In this document: positions 48,901 to 57,108 of the stretch, piece after piece
Layout: every line of letters begins with the position of its first letter
Position numbering within the stretch: position 1 is the first letter of the stretch
Origin: Bremerella cremea
GTDB taxonomy: Bacteria > Planctomycetota > Planctomycetia > Pirellulales > Pirellulaceae
Length of the DNA: 64,000 nucleotides
Reading direction: 5' to 3'
NCBI RefSeq assembly: GCF_003335505.1
Contig: NZ_QPEX01000024.1
Location: 124,001 to 188,000 of the forward strand
Program-made: the position numbers and the translations under genes
Notes under the pieces: generated by a model
The model's input: the letters and a program-made list of their open reading frames with translations, nothing else
What the model was told of the DNA's origin: nothing
Databases searched by the model: none

Positions 48901-48938
48901 GCGGGCGGATCCTGGATGGGATCCGCCCGCATTTTTTT
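48901..48938 (+). terminator. Strong intrinsic terminator of the Cys-rich gene
   Basis: GCGGGCGGATCC (48901-48912) and GGATCCGCCCGC (48919-48930) form a perfect 12-bp stem with a 6-base loop followed by ATTTTTTT. It lies 79 bases after the stop of the Cys-rich gene. Confidence 0.9.
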
Positions 48939-49083
48939 GCTAGCCGCGATAACTTATCACCAGATAGGGTAGTGCTAGCACGAAAATACCTGATTTTCCC
49001 TAGAGAACGAGTAAACCACCGGACGATATTTATTACTGATCGAACACCGGGAGGACGGGCCGCAGGATGTGGACCGTGAGATC
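48939..49083 (+). ncRNA. Candidate small RNA between two terminators
   Basis: About 145 bases lie between the terminator ending at 48938 and a second one at 49084-49129, both pointing in the plus direction. A second terminator needs its own transcript, so a short RNA may start here. No promoter is clear and the sequence holds no supported protein. This is inference from layout. Confidence 0.25.
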
Positions 49084-49129
49084 AAAGGCCAAAGTAGACG
49101 ACGGAACGGCTACTTTCGGCCTTTTTTTT
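49084..49129 (+). terminator. Second terminator before the coiled-coil gene
   Basis: AAAGGCCAAAGTAG (49084-49097) and the segment 49110-49124 (CTACTTT then GGCCTTT) form a long stem with one bulged base, followed by a run of T to 49129. Its position shows that a transcript, of unknown origin, reaches it. Confidence 0.75.
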
Positions 49130-49277
49130 ATGCGCCGACCTTTCCCTGCGCGAAAAAGGCTTGATACCCCCCAACAGACGAAACATAATCAAACACATTA
49201 AAACGGGTGCCGGATCACCCCATTGTTGAGCCATGATGGCGCCAATCCAACTTTTTGAAATTGGGCGCAAACGGGAA

Positions 49278-49676
49278 ATGACATCGAAAACTCTTGCCGT
49301 GACTTTGATCGCTTTGTTTGGTTTTCTCGGAGCAGTCACCACCTTCTCGAAACTTTCCGCACAGGATGCTGCGGAAGCAACCGCCAAGCCAGCAGAACCA
49401 AGCGGTCGGCTGCCAACCTATTACGGAGAGATTGTCACCCAAGACCAGCGCTTGAAGATCTATGAGATTCAAAGTGGCTATAGCACGAAGATCGATCAAC
49501 TCAAAGCCGAGATCGAGAAGCTCGAAACGGCAATGAAAAAAGATATGGAAGCAGTCCTAACCAAGCCACAACTGGAACGTCTCAAAGAATTGGCCCAAGA
49601 GGACGAACTTCGCCGCCAAAAGAATGAAGCAGCCAAGCGTGCTGCGGAAAAGGCTGCCGCAGCGAACGATTCGTAA
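49278..49676 (+). CDS. Small exported coiled-coil protein
   Basis: The 132-residue protein has an N-terminal hydrophobic segment (about residues 5-27) that is a signal peptide or anchor. From about residue 60 it is a long amphipathic helix (IYEIQSGYSTKIDQLKAEIEKLETAMKKDMEAVL) ending in an Ala/Lys/Glu-rich tail. It resembles short periplasmic helical proteins often seen in planctomycetes. The ATG at 49278 is chosen because it begins the signal region. Function is unknown. Confidence 0.65.
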   Translation: MTSKTLAVTLIALFGFLGAVTTFSKLSAQDAAEATAKPAEPSGRLPTYYGEIVTQDQRLKIYEIQSGYSTKIDQLKAEIEKLETAMKKDMEAVLTKPQLERLKELAQEDELRRQKNEAAKRAAEKAAAANDS

Positions 49677-49688
49677 TCCAAGATCGCC

Positions 49689-49716
49689 CCAAGGGGAACG
49701 TACTGTTGCCCCTTGG
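49689..49716. terminator. Hairpin between convergent genes
   Basis: CCAAGGGG (49689-49696) and CCCCTTGG (49709-49716) form a perfect 8-bp stem 12 bases after the coiled-coil gene stop and before the convergent esterase gene. There is no T-run, so a terminator role is only likely. Confidence 0.5.
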
Positions 49717-49751
49717 CCAACGGCGAGCACTCGTAGGTTAGTGCGGCTCGG

Positions 49752-50648
49752 CTATTCTTTGGGCAGCCGATGCCGCTGAAAGAAGTCCCAGATCACGGCA
49801 TTTGCGTCCAGATTGTGCGTCGTTGGCCCCAGCATATCTAACCGGCTTTCTTTTCCTGGCCAAGTGTGACCACCGCCGTAAATCTTCCACAAGATCACTT
49901 CGGCCGAGCCAGTCCCGGTAGCAGCGTAAGTGTACTTTTCGATCGAAGTTCCATCGTCCACTTGGGGCTCGAACTTCTCGATCTGCGGCTGAGGATTGGC
50001 CCGATTCGCGGCTACCCAATTGGCCATCGCATGATCAACCGAATGGAAATCGAGCTTCGACTTACTTCGTGCCCCCACGCCTCCTTCCCAGCGGACGAAC
50101 TGGTCTTCAGTTCCATGCATGTGCATCAAAGGGACCGGTCGCTTCGGCTGACAAGCCTCGTTTCCCATCGTACCGCCAACCGGGGCAACGGCGGCAAAAC
50201 GATCCGAGAGCTTATCTGCCAGCAAGTAGGCCATCATCCCACCGTTTGACATCCCGGTGGCATAAACACGGCTGGGATCGATCTGGATTCGCTGTGACAA
50301 ATCGGCCAATAGCTCTTCGACAAAATGAACGTCGTTGACATCTTCACGCTGCGCATAACCACAGCACATGCCGGCGTTCCAGGTCTTCATCGATGGCATT
50401 CGGCCGGTGCCATTGGGAAACACGGTCACAAAGCCAGCCGTCTCTCCGAGTTCTTGTAATTCACAGAATCGCATCATGGTGGGGGCATTCGACAAACCAC
50501 CATGAAACGTCAAAATCACCGGCCAGCCATCGCTAGGCTCGGTTGCCTGGGTCGGGACGAAAACCCACAGTTCGCGTTCACGGTCATCCACGTCCAACGT
50601 TAAACGATGCCGGCCGGATGTCAGAAGTTTAATGGGTGTGGTGCTCAT
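49752..50648 (-). CDS. PHB depolymerase-like alpha/beta-hydrolase (esterase)
   Basis: The 298-residue protein has the oxyanion element FHGGLSN, the nucleophile elbow ATGMSNGGMMA with Ser134, and a C-terminal GGGHTWPG carrying the His. This matches the LpqC/feruloyl-esterase/polyhydroxybutyrate depolymerase family (esterase D group). There is no signal peptide, so it should be intracellular, unlike secreted depolymerases. A pair of cysteines (GMCCG) near residue 95 is typical. The ATG at 50648 is preferred over an upstream TTG. Its substrate is probably an ester of a plant or polymer fragment. Confidence 0.8.
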   Translation of the reverse strand: MSTTPIKLLTSGRHRLTLDVDDRERELWVFVPTQATEPSDGWPVILTFHGGLSNAPTMMRFCELQELGETAGFVTVFPNGTGRMPSMKTWNAGMCCGYAQREDVNDVHFVEELLADLSQRIQIDPSRVYATGMSNGGMMAYLLADKLSDRFAAVAPVGGTMGNEACQPKRPVPLMHMHGTEDQFVRWEGGVGARSKSKLDFHSVDHAMANWVAANRANPQPQIEKFEPQVDDGTSIEKYTYAATGTGSAEVILWKIYGGGHTWPGKESRLDMLGPTTHNLDANAVIWDFFQRHRLPKE

Positions 50649-50670
50649 GAATGTCAATTCTTAGGAACAA

Positions 50671-51648
50671 CTAAGCTGGCTGCTTCTTGGCGTCGAGAAT
50701 CGATCGTTGCAGCTGTTGCATGGTGACGATCCCCACCACCACGCCAGCCCGGCTAACGACCTTGGCCATAAGTTCGCCGGTACCTTGCAGCCGCGTAAGC
50801 GCGGAGATGCAACTATCGTTGGCGGTGATCTCTGGGAGTGGGTGGTAGTTGAGGATCTCTTCTCCATCTCCCATGTAAAGGTCGCAAACACGAACGTAAC
50901 CAACCGGAATCGTCCGCTTGCCATCCTGCTGCACAATCGGAATAACCGAGAGCTGCTTTCGCTTGGCGACACGAAGAATGTTATTCACCTTCGAACCAAT
51001 CTTCGCCGTCCAGACACGCGAGATTGGCGTGGCGATGGTGGTCACACGGCGGTTCGAGACCCCAAAAACCCCCTGAGCAACGCGACGTTGGGCTCGATTC
51101 AAAATGCCAAATTCGCCACCTTCCTCTAAGAAGTCTTCTAATTCGGTACGAGCCAAAGCTAAGCGAACCGTTTCGGGCGATTCCCCTAATAGCTGCTGCA
51201 ATGCTCTACCCAACAGCCACAACAAAGCGGCACACGGAGCGAACAAAACCGTAAACAGAAAAAAGAACCAGCCGGTGCGACGCAGCAGCAAATTCGGAGC
51301 ACGATAAAAGAAATACTTGGGCAGCAGTTCACCATAAACAAACAGAAACGGCGCCATAATCAACGGCAACGCCATTTCAGCCGCGGAACTGTCTGGAAAA
51401 AACTCGTGCGAGAACAACACAATCGCCAGCGAAACCATATAGTTCGCCACGTTGTTGCCAATCAGGGTTGTTGCGACAAACAGCGCCGGGTGATTCGTCA
51501 GGAATAGCAGAAAGCGAGATAACCAGTCGCCGCCTAGCCCATCCAGCACCAGACGCACGCGGGTAACCCGATAGAAGCCCGTTTCCGAACCGCTAAAAAA
51601 CGCACTTAACAAAACCCCGATAGTAAAGATGAGGAATACGAAAAGCAT
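50671..51648 (-). CDS. CNNM-transmembrane (DUF21) and CBS-like protein
   Basis: The 325-residue protein has an N-terminal DUF21/CNNM membrane domain with four hydrophobic segments (FSGSETGFYRVTRVRL, then NNVANYMVS and PKYFFYR) and a C-terminal CBS-type region with a VGIVTMQQLQRSI end. Such proteins relate to magnesium or cobalt transport and resistance (CorB/CorC, YfjD). It lies 4 bases from the next CNNM-type gene upstream on the same strand, so the two are probably translated as a unit. The C-terminal CorC_HlyC domain seen in its longer neighbour is absent. Confidence 0.82.
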   Translation of the reverse strand: MLFVFLIFTIGVLLSAFFSGSETGFYRVTRVRLVLDGLGGDWLSRFLLFLTNHPALFVATTLIGNNVANYMVSLAIVLFSHEFFPDSSAAEMALPLIMAPFLFVYGELLPKYFFYRAPNLLLRRTGWFFFLFTVLFAPCAALLWLLGRALQQLLGESPETVRLALARTELEDFLEEGGEFGILNRAQRRVAQGVFGVSNRRVTTIATPISRVWTAKIGSKVNNILRVAKRKQLSVIPIVQQDGKRTIPVGYVRVCDLYMGDGEEILNYHPLPEITANDSCISALTRLQGTGELMAKVVSRAGVVVGIVTMQQLQRSILDAKKQPA

Positions 51649-51652
51649 CGCG

Positions 51653-52909
51653 TTATTCCTCCTCGTGCCGCAAGGTCATGCGAACTAATATATGCCCCTC
51701 ACTCAGTTGCTCGACTACCAAAAAGTGAAACGGCCCCCAGTCAACTTCGTCGTCTACCTCAGGGATGCCGTCAAGCTCTTCCTGCAAAATCCCATTGATA
51801 GTCGCATGCCGCGTTTCGGGAAGCTCTAGTTGAAAGTGTTTTGCCATCCGCCGGACGCTGGTCATACCGGAGATCAGAAACACGCCTGGTTCGGTTTCTT
51901 CAAATGTCTTTCGCTGCAGAATACGTTCGCTGCGACCGTGCGAGTTCGAGAAAATGGTTTCCATTAAATCTCGCAGCGTGACGACCCCGATCGTTTCCCC
52001 CAACTCATTCACGATGGCGGCCACTTCGTTCTCGCTGGACAACATCTGCTGAAACACTTCCGACGCTTGGGCACACCAAGGGAACACCAGCACTTCTTGG
52101 GCGATTTCCTCTAGGTTTGTGCTTGGCAACTCGGTGGCATCGATCAGATTGATCGCACTGCCCACGTCGTCGCCTTGTTCGTCGGCGATTAATAAATAAC
52201 CGCTCGGGGTCATTTCGCAGTCTAAATCTTTCAGCGATACCGGTTGCTGAAACATCTTGAAACGCATTCTTGGCCGCATCAATTCGACCGCCAAAGAATC
52301 GGAAAGACTAACAATGCCGCGCAAGGCCATTTCTTCTTGTTCGAGGACCGTACTGCTTTGCATCGACATCTGAATGGCACGTTCTAAGTCCGAAACTTGC
52401 ATGTACGGTTCCGCCTGAAAGCGTGGCCAAATCAGTCGCTGCGAAATCGTACTTACGCCACGCATTAATGGTCGTATCGGATCGATCAGACGAACCGCGA
52501 ATGCAATCGGCACCGCCAATAACGCTGCCAACGTAGGTGCCCGTAACACGGCCAGGCTTTTCGGCAGCATTTCGCTGAAGAAGATAATGACCAACAAAGA
52601 AACCGTCGAGAAAACCGTAGCATAGGTAGCCCCGATTTTATCTTGAAGGCGGATTCCCACGATCGAAGCGACCGCGAAATAGGCCACGTTAATCATCAGA
52701 TTCCAAAACAGAATCGCCGAGAGAAGTCGATCTGGATCGGCCAGCAAAGCGGCGGCAGCACGCTGCGCCGTCGTTCCTTTACGAAAACGTTTGCGATCCT
52801 CTAGCTTCAAATAAAAGAAGGCCGCCTCCGAGGCCGAGAACATCCCAGAGCAGGCGACCAACAGCAGCATTGTCACCAACCACGGTGCAATGGCTACAAT
52901 GACGTCCAA
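51653..52909 (-). CDS. CNNM/CorC-type hemolysin-family protein
   Basis: The 418-residue protein has the CNNM (DUF21) membrane domain (MFSASEAAFFYLKLEDRKR, then NLMINVAYFAVASIV and SEMLPKSLAVLR), a CBS pair (about residues 205-330) and a C-terminal CorC_HlyC-like domain (HATINGILQEELDGIPEVDDEVDWGPFHFLVVEQ). This is the complete HlyC/CorC layout. Members export or regulate divalent cations, mainly magnesium. It lies just upstream of a shorter paralogue, and a dimer of the two is plausible. Confidence 0.85.
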   Translation of the reverse strand: MDVIVAIAPWLVTMLLLVACSGMFSASEAAFFYLKLEDRKRFRKGTTAQRAAAALLADPDRLLSAILFWNLMINVAYFAVASIVGIRLQDKIGATYATVFSTVSLLVIIFFSEMLPKSLAVLRAPTLAALLAVPIAFAVRLIDPIRPLMRGVSTISQRLIWPRFQAEPYMQVSDLERAIQMSMQSSTVLEQEEMALRGIVSLSDSLAVELMRPRMRFKMFQQPVSLKDLDCEMTPSGYLLIADEQGDDVGSAINLIDATELPSTNLEEIAQEVLVFPWCAQASEVFQQMLSSENEVAAIVNELGETIGVVTLRDLMETIFSNSHGRSERILQRKTFEETEPGVFLISGMTSVRRMAKHFQLELPETRHATINGILQEELDGIPEVDDEVDWGPFHFLVVEQLSEGHILVRMTLRHEEE

Positions 52910-52967
52910 CCTGCGACTCCTTTCCGAACGGATTTATCTGTGTATCACGCGCGAGCGGTTAGCTAAG

Positions 52968-54854
52968 CTACGCGTCGTCGGCCCCTGAGCGATGTCCGAC
53001 TTCAATATCAAAATCAGTGATTGCCGGCATCAGCATGGCAATCATCGTAAAACCATACGCCATAACGGTGACGACAAACACTTCCATCCCATTGCCCAGC
53101 AAAAAGCTGACAATCGCGAAGAAGGTACCCACCGGGACGGCGGTTGCTGCGATCCCTATCGCCCGAGAAGGATTACGGTAGCCAATCGCTACGTACAATC
53201 CCAACCCGCCCCCAGCAATGAATCCCAGGAACGGGAACAACTGGAAGTGGAACGACTCGGTAAAGCTGATCATCAGCAAGATACACGTTATCACACCGAG
53301 AAACAAAAAGAAGACCGTGCCTAGACTCACGCCAATTGCCGTGCGACTGTTGGCATAGACCATACCACAATGCAAACCAAGCATGGTGACAAAGAAGTAC
53401 ATCACCACCAAGCCACAACTCACGTAGAAAAAGCTCTCGCCGTTCATTGCCCCGGCAAACCACAAGTAGGCGTTCACCAACAAGGGAGCAAGGATCATTT
53501 CGCGAGTTACCCACATCACGCCCCAGAGTTTGCCAAACGTGAATTCTTTGGGGCTAATGTCGGTCACCAGCAATAAGTCTAACGCTTGGCCATCACGTTC
53601 GTTCGTCACCGAGGTTACCGCCAGCGCGTTCACAATGACCAAGCTAATCAGGTACAACGGCACCATCGCCCAGGCCACCGGCGGAATCGAGGTACCAAGC
53701 TGGTCTCCTCGATAAACGGCCGTGCCACTAGCGACCATATCGTACAACAGGTACGCAGCGGCGGCGGCGAGCAGCAGATAGACGAACTTGATAATCAGCA
53801 CCTTGCGGCCGTACGCCCACGTTTGCGTTTCACGCCACAAGATGGGGTTCTCCCAAACTTGGCGATGATTTTGCGTCACCTTGGTCGTACGTGCATCAAC
53901 ATGGCCAGCCCGCAGTGATTCGTTGTCTGGCTTGGCGGCTCCCTCCTTGGTCGAGGCTTGTTCGAGCTGAGCCATATCATGCTCGGCCCCCCAGATGCTC
54001 TCTTCTTGCTGCTGGGCTTGCATATCCTTACCGCGACGTGTTTCTCGTGAAGGATTCCAAACCCGCACCAGGGCGATCGCCGTTCCATTGAGCAGGACAA
54101 TCCCCACCGCCATGATCAAAACGTGCAGGCCAGTCACGCCGCCAATCGCCGCCAAGTTGCCCTCAGTTGCCGGAAACGGGTTCGCTGCTTCCATCACCGC
54201 CCAAATCGGATTCATGGCGGTTCCCCAGTGAGCCGCCGAGATATCGAACAACCGATCAAAGAATACGCGGTCTGCGACCAGCCCGCTCATCCCCAGCAGA
54301 ACCATGATCAACATGGCGGTGAGCGCCAGGGTTTGGAATGTCTTTTCTCGCCACAATGCCATGGTGCTACCAATGGTCCCGGCTGCGAGGGCCGAAATCA
54401 ACGTGACCACCAGCACCCGGATGACCTGAGCCGCCGAGACGCCACCAAACAAAAACAGCGCACAGAAAACAGGAGTCGCCGCCAAAATCAGCGCAAATAC
54501 ATTGATCAGGCTGGCCAGCATCTTGCCTAGCACCAATTCAGAATTATTCAGCCGAGTCATCAGCAGCAGAATCAGCGTCTTGCGATCCTTCTCTTGGGCC
54601 ACCGCCCCGGCAGCACTGAACGCCGCGAAGAAGATCACCAAACAAAGCTGAATCGGGGCCAAGATCTGAAATATGCTCGCCCCAAAACGAGCCATATCTC
54701 CAACGCTGGCAATGACTTGCGTACCGGCCAGCACCAGCCAGGCCGTACACATCAGCAAGAACAAAGCCGCCACGTAGACCGCGCGATAGACATAAAACTT
54801 GCTACGACGCGGAGTTACGGCCGCCTCGCGAGTAAAAACCGGACCAATAAACAA
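52968..54854 (-). CDS. Fused ABC-2-type transporter permease
   Basis: The 628-residue protein has two membrane halves, each with about six hydrophobic segments: residues about 20-280 and about 340-610. Both carry the ABC-2 permease pattern, with EKDRKTLILLLMTRLNNSELVLGKM in the first and NERDGQALDLLLVTDISPKEFTFGKL in the second. So it looks like two fused permeases. No ABC ATPase gene lies nearby in the window. The start is a TTG at 54854 with GGGAG upstream. It runs in the same direction as the CNNM genes, but the spacing is 58 bases. The substrate is unknown. Confidence 0.78.
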   Translation of the reverse strand: MFIGPVFTREAAVTPRRSKFYVYRAVYVAALFLLMCTAWLVLAGTQVIASVGDMARFGASIFQILAPIQLCLVIFFAAFSAAGAVAQEKDRKTLILLLMTRLNNSELVLGKMLASLINVFALILAATPVFCALFLFGGVSAAQVIRVLVVTLISALAAGTIGSTMALWREKTFQTLALTAMLIMVLLGMSGLVADRVFFDRLFDISAAHWGTAMNPIWAVMEAANPFPATEGNLAAIGGVTGLHVLIMAVGIVLLNGTAIALVRVWNPSRETRRGKDMQAQQQEESIWGAEHDMAQLEQASTKEGAAKPDNESLRAGHVDARTTKVTQNHRQVWENPILWRETQTWAYGRKVLIIKFVYLLLAAAAAYLLYDMVASGTAVYRGDQLGTSIPPVAWAMVPLYLISLVIVNALAVTSVTNERDGQALDLLLVTDISPKEFTFGKLWGVMWVTREMILAPLLVNAYLWFAGAMNGESFFYVSCGLVVMYFFVTMLGLHCGMVYANSRTAIGVSLGTVFFLFLGVITCILLMISFTESFHFQLFPFLGFIAGGGLGLYVAIGYRNPSRAIGIAATAVPVGTFFAIVSFLLGNGMEVFVVTVMAYGFTMIAMLMPAITDFDIEVGHRSGADDA

Positions 54855-55127
54855 GTCCAGACTCCCAAACGGTTTACGGTGAAATCGCTAAACAGCCCAT
54901 TATATCACGAACGATTCTTACGGAACCCTCAAGCTGTTTTTCGAGTTCAATTTATACGAAACTTCGTTCGATACATGCCCACCTCGCTCGATTGCCAGGC
55001 GGACTACGCCGGCCAACCCGATGTTTTTTTCTTCCTTCTTCCAAATTATCACAATAATCCACCCCTCTCTTCGCTCTTATCTCAATAGATGCCGCGATGG
55101 CGATGCGGTATTTAGGATTCCAAGGCG
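54855..55127. other. Divergent promoter region of the sigma-factor cluster
   Basis: These 270 bases separate the minus-strand permease from the plus-strand sigma gene. The stretch 54960-55090 is T/C-rich. The sequence CGGAACC at about 54921 resembles an ECF -35 element, but I cannot place a matching -10 with confidence. No gene is supported. Confidence 0.3.
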
Positions 55128-55658
55128 TTGACACATCCCACTGAACACCGGCTTACCGAAGCCGAGATTGCGGCCCTGTACCAAGAGCACGGGGAAGAGC
55201 TGCGCAGGTTTCTTTGGGGAGTCGTAGGCGATTGGAGCCAGATTCAAGACATCATCCAAACCACATTTCACAAACTGGTGGAAGTGGGACACGAAACCCA
55301 GCCGGAAAGCCGCAAGGCGTGGCTATTTCAAGTCGCCTACCGCGAAGCTCTGGCTGATCGCCGGAAAAAAGGAACCCAGAAGAAAGTCCTTGGTCAGCTG
55401 CAGGAAATTCAACCTGAACCTACCAGCGTGAACGACGATCCACTGGTTCGCGCCGAGATGACCGCTTCGATCCGGGAAGCAATCCAACAGCTTTCGCCCG
55501 ACTTACAGCAAGTCTTGCGAATGCGAATTTACGAAGACAAAACATTCATCCAGATTGCCGAGGAACTCGACATTCCACTAGGAACGGCCCTGGGACGAAT
55601 GCGAAACGCCATGCACAAGTTACGTGGCAAGCTGGCCTGGACCCAGCGAGACACGTAA
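55128..55658 (+). CDS. ECF-type RNA polymerase sigma factor
   Basis: The 176-residue protein has sigma region 2 at about residues 12-80 (LYQEHGEELRRFLWGVVGDWSQIQDIIQTTFHKLVEV) and region 4 at about 115-165 (LSPDLQQVLRMRIYEDKTFIQIAEELDIPLGTALGRMRNAMHKLR). That is the compact ECF layout. It starts at TTG 55128 with AAGG upstream. The gene downstream by 20 bases encodes a putative anti-sigma factor, so it should be controlled by that partner and probably directs transcription of this gene cluster. Confidence 0.88.
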   Translation: MTHPTEHRLTEAEIAALYQEHGEELRRFLWGVVGDWSQIQDIIQTTFHKLVEVGHETQPESRKAWLFQVAYREALADRRKKGTQKKVLGQLQEIQPEPTSVNDDPLVRAEMTASIREAIQQLSPDLQQVLRMRIYEDKTFIQIAEELDIPLGTALGRMRNAMHKLRGKLAWTQRDT

Positions 55659-55678
55659 GCATTAAGAAGACTTGTTTT

Positions 55679-56287
55679 ATGATCCGTAGTGTTGACAGCG
55701 CCGACGGCGATTCCGATGACGATCGGTTCTTTGAAGCTGTGCGTTACCTGCTGGACGAAATGAGTCCCGAAGAATCAAGCCTTTTCGAAGAACAACTGGC
55801 CACAGATCAATCCCTGCGTGAAATCTTGGCCGAAGCGGTTCAGTTGACACAAACAACCTACGAAGCGTTTGTGCCTCTTTCCGTTCCCTCGGAGCGTACC
55901 TCGGTTGCCTCGCCTAGTACGGTCGCTCCAGGGAACGGGAATACGAAGGCCAAGCTCTTCCTGGCCCTGGCGGCATCGTTGCTGGTTGCCGTGGTGGGTG
56001 GACTTTGGCTTTACCAAAACGCCCCCCACCAAGAGATTGCTTTGCCCAGCACCACCAACGAAGAAGTTCAACTGGCCTCGGCTTGGGCCGATCACTTCGA
56101 AGCCCAAACTGGCGAAACATCGGCTCTTTGGGATGACGAGCTACTAACACTACCTGCAGGGGACATTCCCCTGGAAGAAAACGCCGACGATGCCTTGCTG
56201 GCAAGCTCTCCTTCCACGCCGCCTGCTTGGATGCTTAAAGCCCTGGCAGCTGAACAAGAGAAATCGGCTTCTCGTCCCGCCATGTAG
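55679..56287 (+). CDS. Putative membrane anti-sigma factor
   Basis: The 202-residue protein has an N-terminal acidic helical stretch (about residues 15-60, FEAVRYLLDEMSPEESSLFEEQLATDQSLREIL), which resembles a zinc-free anti-sigma domain, a transmembrane segment at about 91-112 (KLFLALAASLLVAVVGGLWLY) and an extracytoplasmic tail of about 90 residues. It follows the ECF gene by 20 bases. Size, topology and position fit an anti-sigma factor, though there is no canonical HxxxCxxC motif, so the role is inferred. Confidence 0.7.
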   Translation: MIRSVDSADGDSDDDRFFEAVRYLLDEMSPEESSLFEEQLATDQSLREILAEAVQLTQTTYEAFVPLSVPSERTSVASPSTVAPGNGNTKAKLFLALAASLLVAVVGGLWLYQNAPHQEIALPSTTNEEVQLASAWADHFEAQTGETSALWDDELLTLPAGDIPLEENADDALLASSPSTPPAWMLKALAAEQEKSASRPAM

Positions 56288-56336
56288 CCCCGAACGAACT
56301 CCACTTTTTCTGAATTTAGAGATTCGCGACTTGCTA

Positions 56337-57014
56337 ATGACTTTTGCTTTGCTTCCAACTCGTTGGCCCAGTTTTGCCGTCCTACTTACGGTGGCCACCT
56401 TCTGCGTAGCCACACCGGTTAACGCCCAGGAAAACGGCACCGCGCAGCGACGGACGGTTTCGGTGCGGACTGGCCCGCAGCAGTTAGCCCAAGCAAGCGA
56501 TACCGACAACAAAGTTAGCCCACAAGAGCGACAACAACGCGAGCAAGCGGCGATCCAGTTCGCCAAAGAGCACCACCCCGCTCTGGAAAAACTGCTCCGC
56601 CAACTACGTGGGATGGATCCCAAAGAATACGGCCGAGCGATACGCGAAATTTATCGCGTCAGCGAACGGCTGAGCATGCTGAAGGAACGCAATCCTCGAT
56701 CCTACGAAACGCAACTAGAACTATGGAAAGCGAACAGCAACGCCACCTTGCTGGCCGCTCGCTTGCAATTAAACCCCGACAACGACCAGCTTCGGCAGCA
56801 ACTGCGCGAGGCGTTAACGCACAAACGGGCTTTACAACTCCGGTTCATGCAGGAAGAACTCGCACGTACCAAGCTTCGGGTCGAACGCCTCGAACGAAAC
56901 CTGGAGCGTTTCGAGGAAGACAGCCAAACGGCCATCGATCGTCAGATGCGTCAATTAGCAGCGCCAACTCGCCCTGCGAAGAAGAGCCCAGCCAATCCAA
57001 GCGAAGGCAAGTAA
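56337..57014 (+). CDS. Exported coiled-coil protein in the sigma cluster
   Basis: The 225-residue protein has a signal peptide (about residues 1-30, ending VNA) and an extended helical region from about residue 70 (EHHPALEKLLRQLRGMDPKEYGRAIREIYRVSERLSML) to a coiled coil (FMQEELARTKLRVERLERNLERFEED). It sits between the anti-sigma gene and the DUF1549 gene with short gaps, so it is probably co-transcribed. It could be a periplasmic helical regulator resembling Spy-like proteins. The ribosome site for ATG 56337 is weak. Function is unknown. Confidence 0.68.
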   Translation: MTFALLPTRWPSFAVLLTVATFCVATPVNAQENGTAQRRTVSVRTGPQQLAQASDTDNKVSPQERQQREQAAIQFAKEHHPALEKLLRQLRGMDPKEYGRAIREIYRVSERLSMLKERNPRSYETQLELWKANSNATLLAARLQLNPDNDQLRQQLREALTHKRALQLRFMQEELARTKLRVERLERNLERFEEDSQTAIDRQMRQLAAPTRPAKKSPANPSEGK

Positions 57015-57108
57015 GTAACTTTTACGACAGCCATCGTTTCAAGAATCAGAGTCACGGACTTTCATGGACACATCCCACGTTCTTAGCTCCGCGAAGGATA
57101 GCCGCCCA

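Noticed and set aside
48831..49079. 82-residue open frame downstream of the Cys-rich gene
   Set aside because: It spans a perfect terminator, has no ribosome site and shows no family resemblance.
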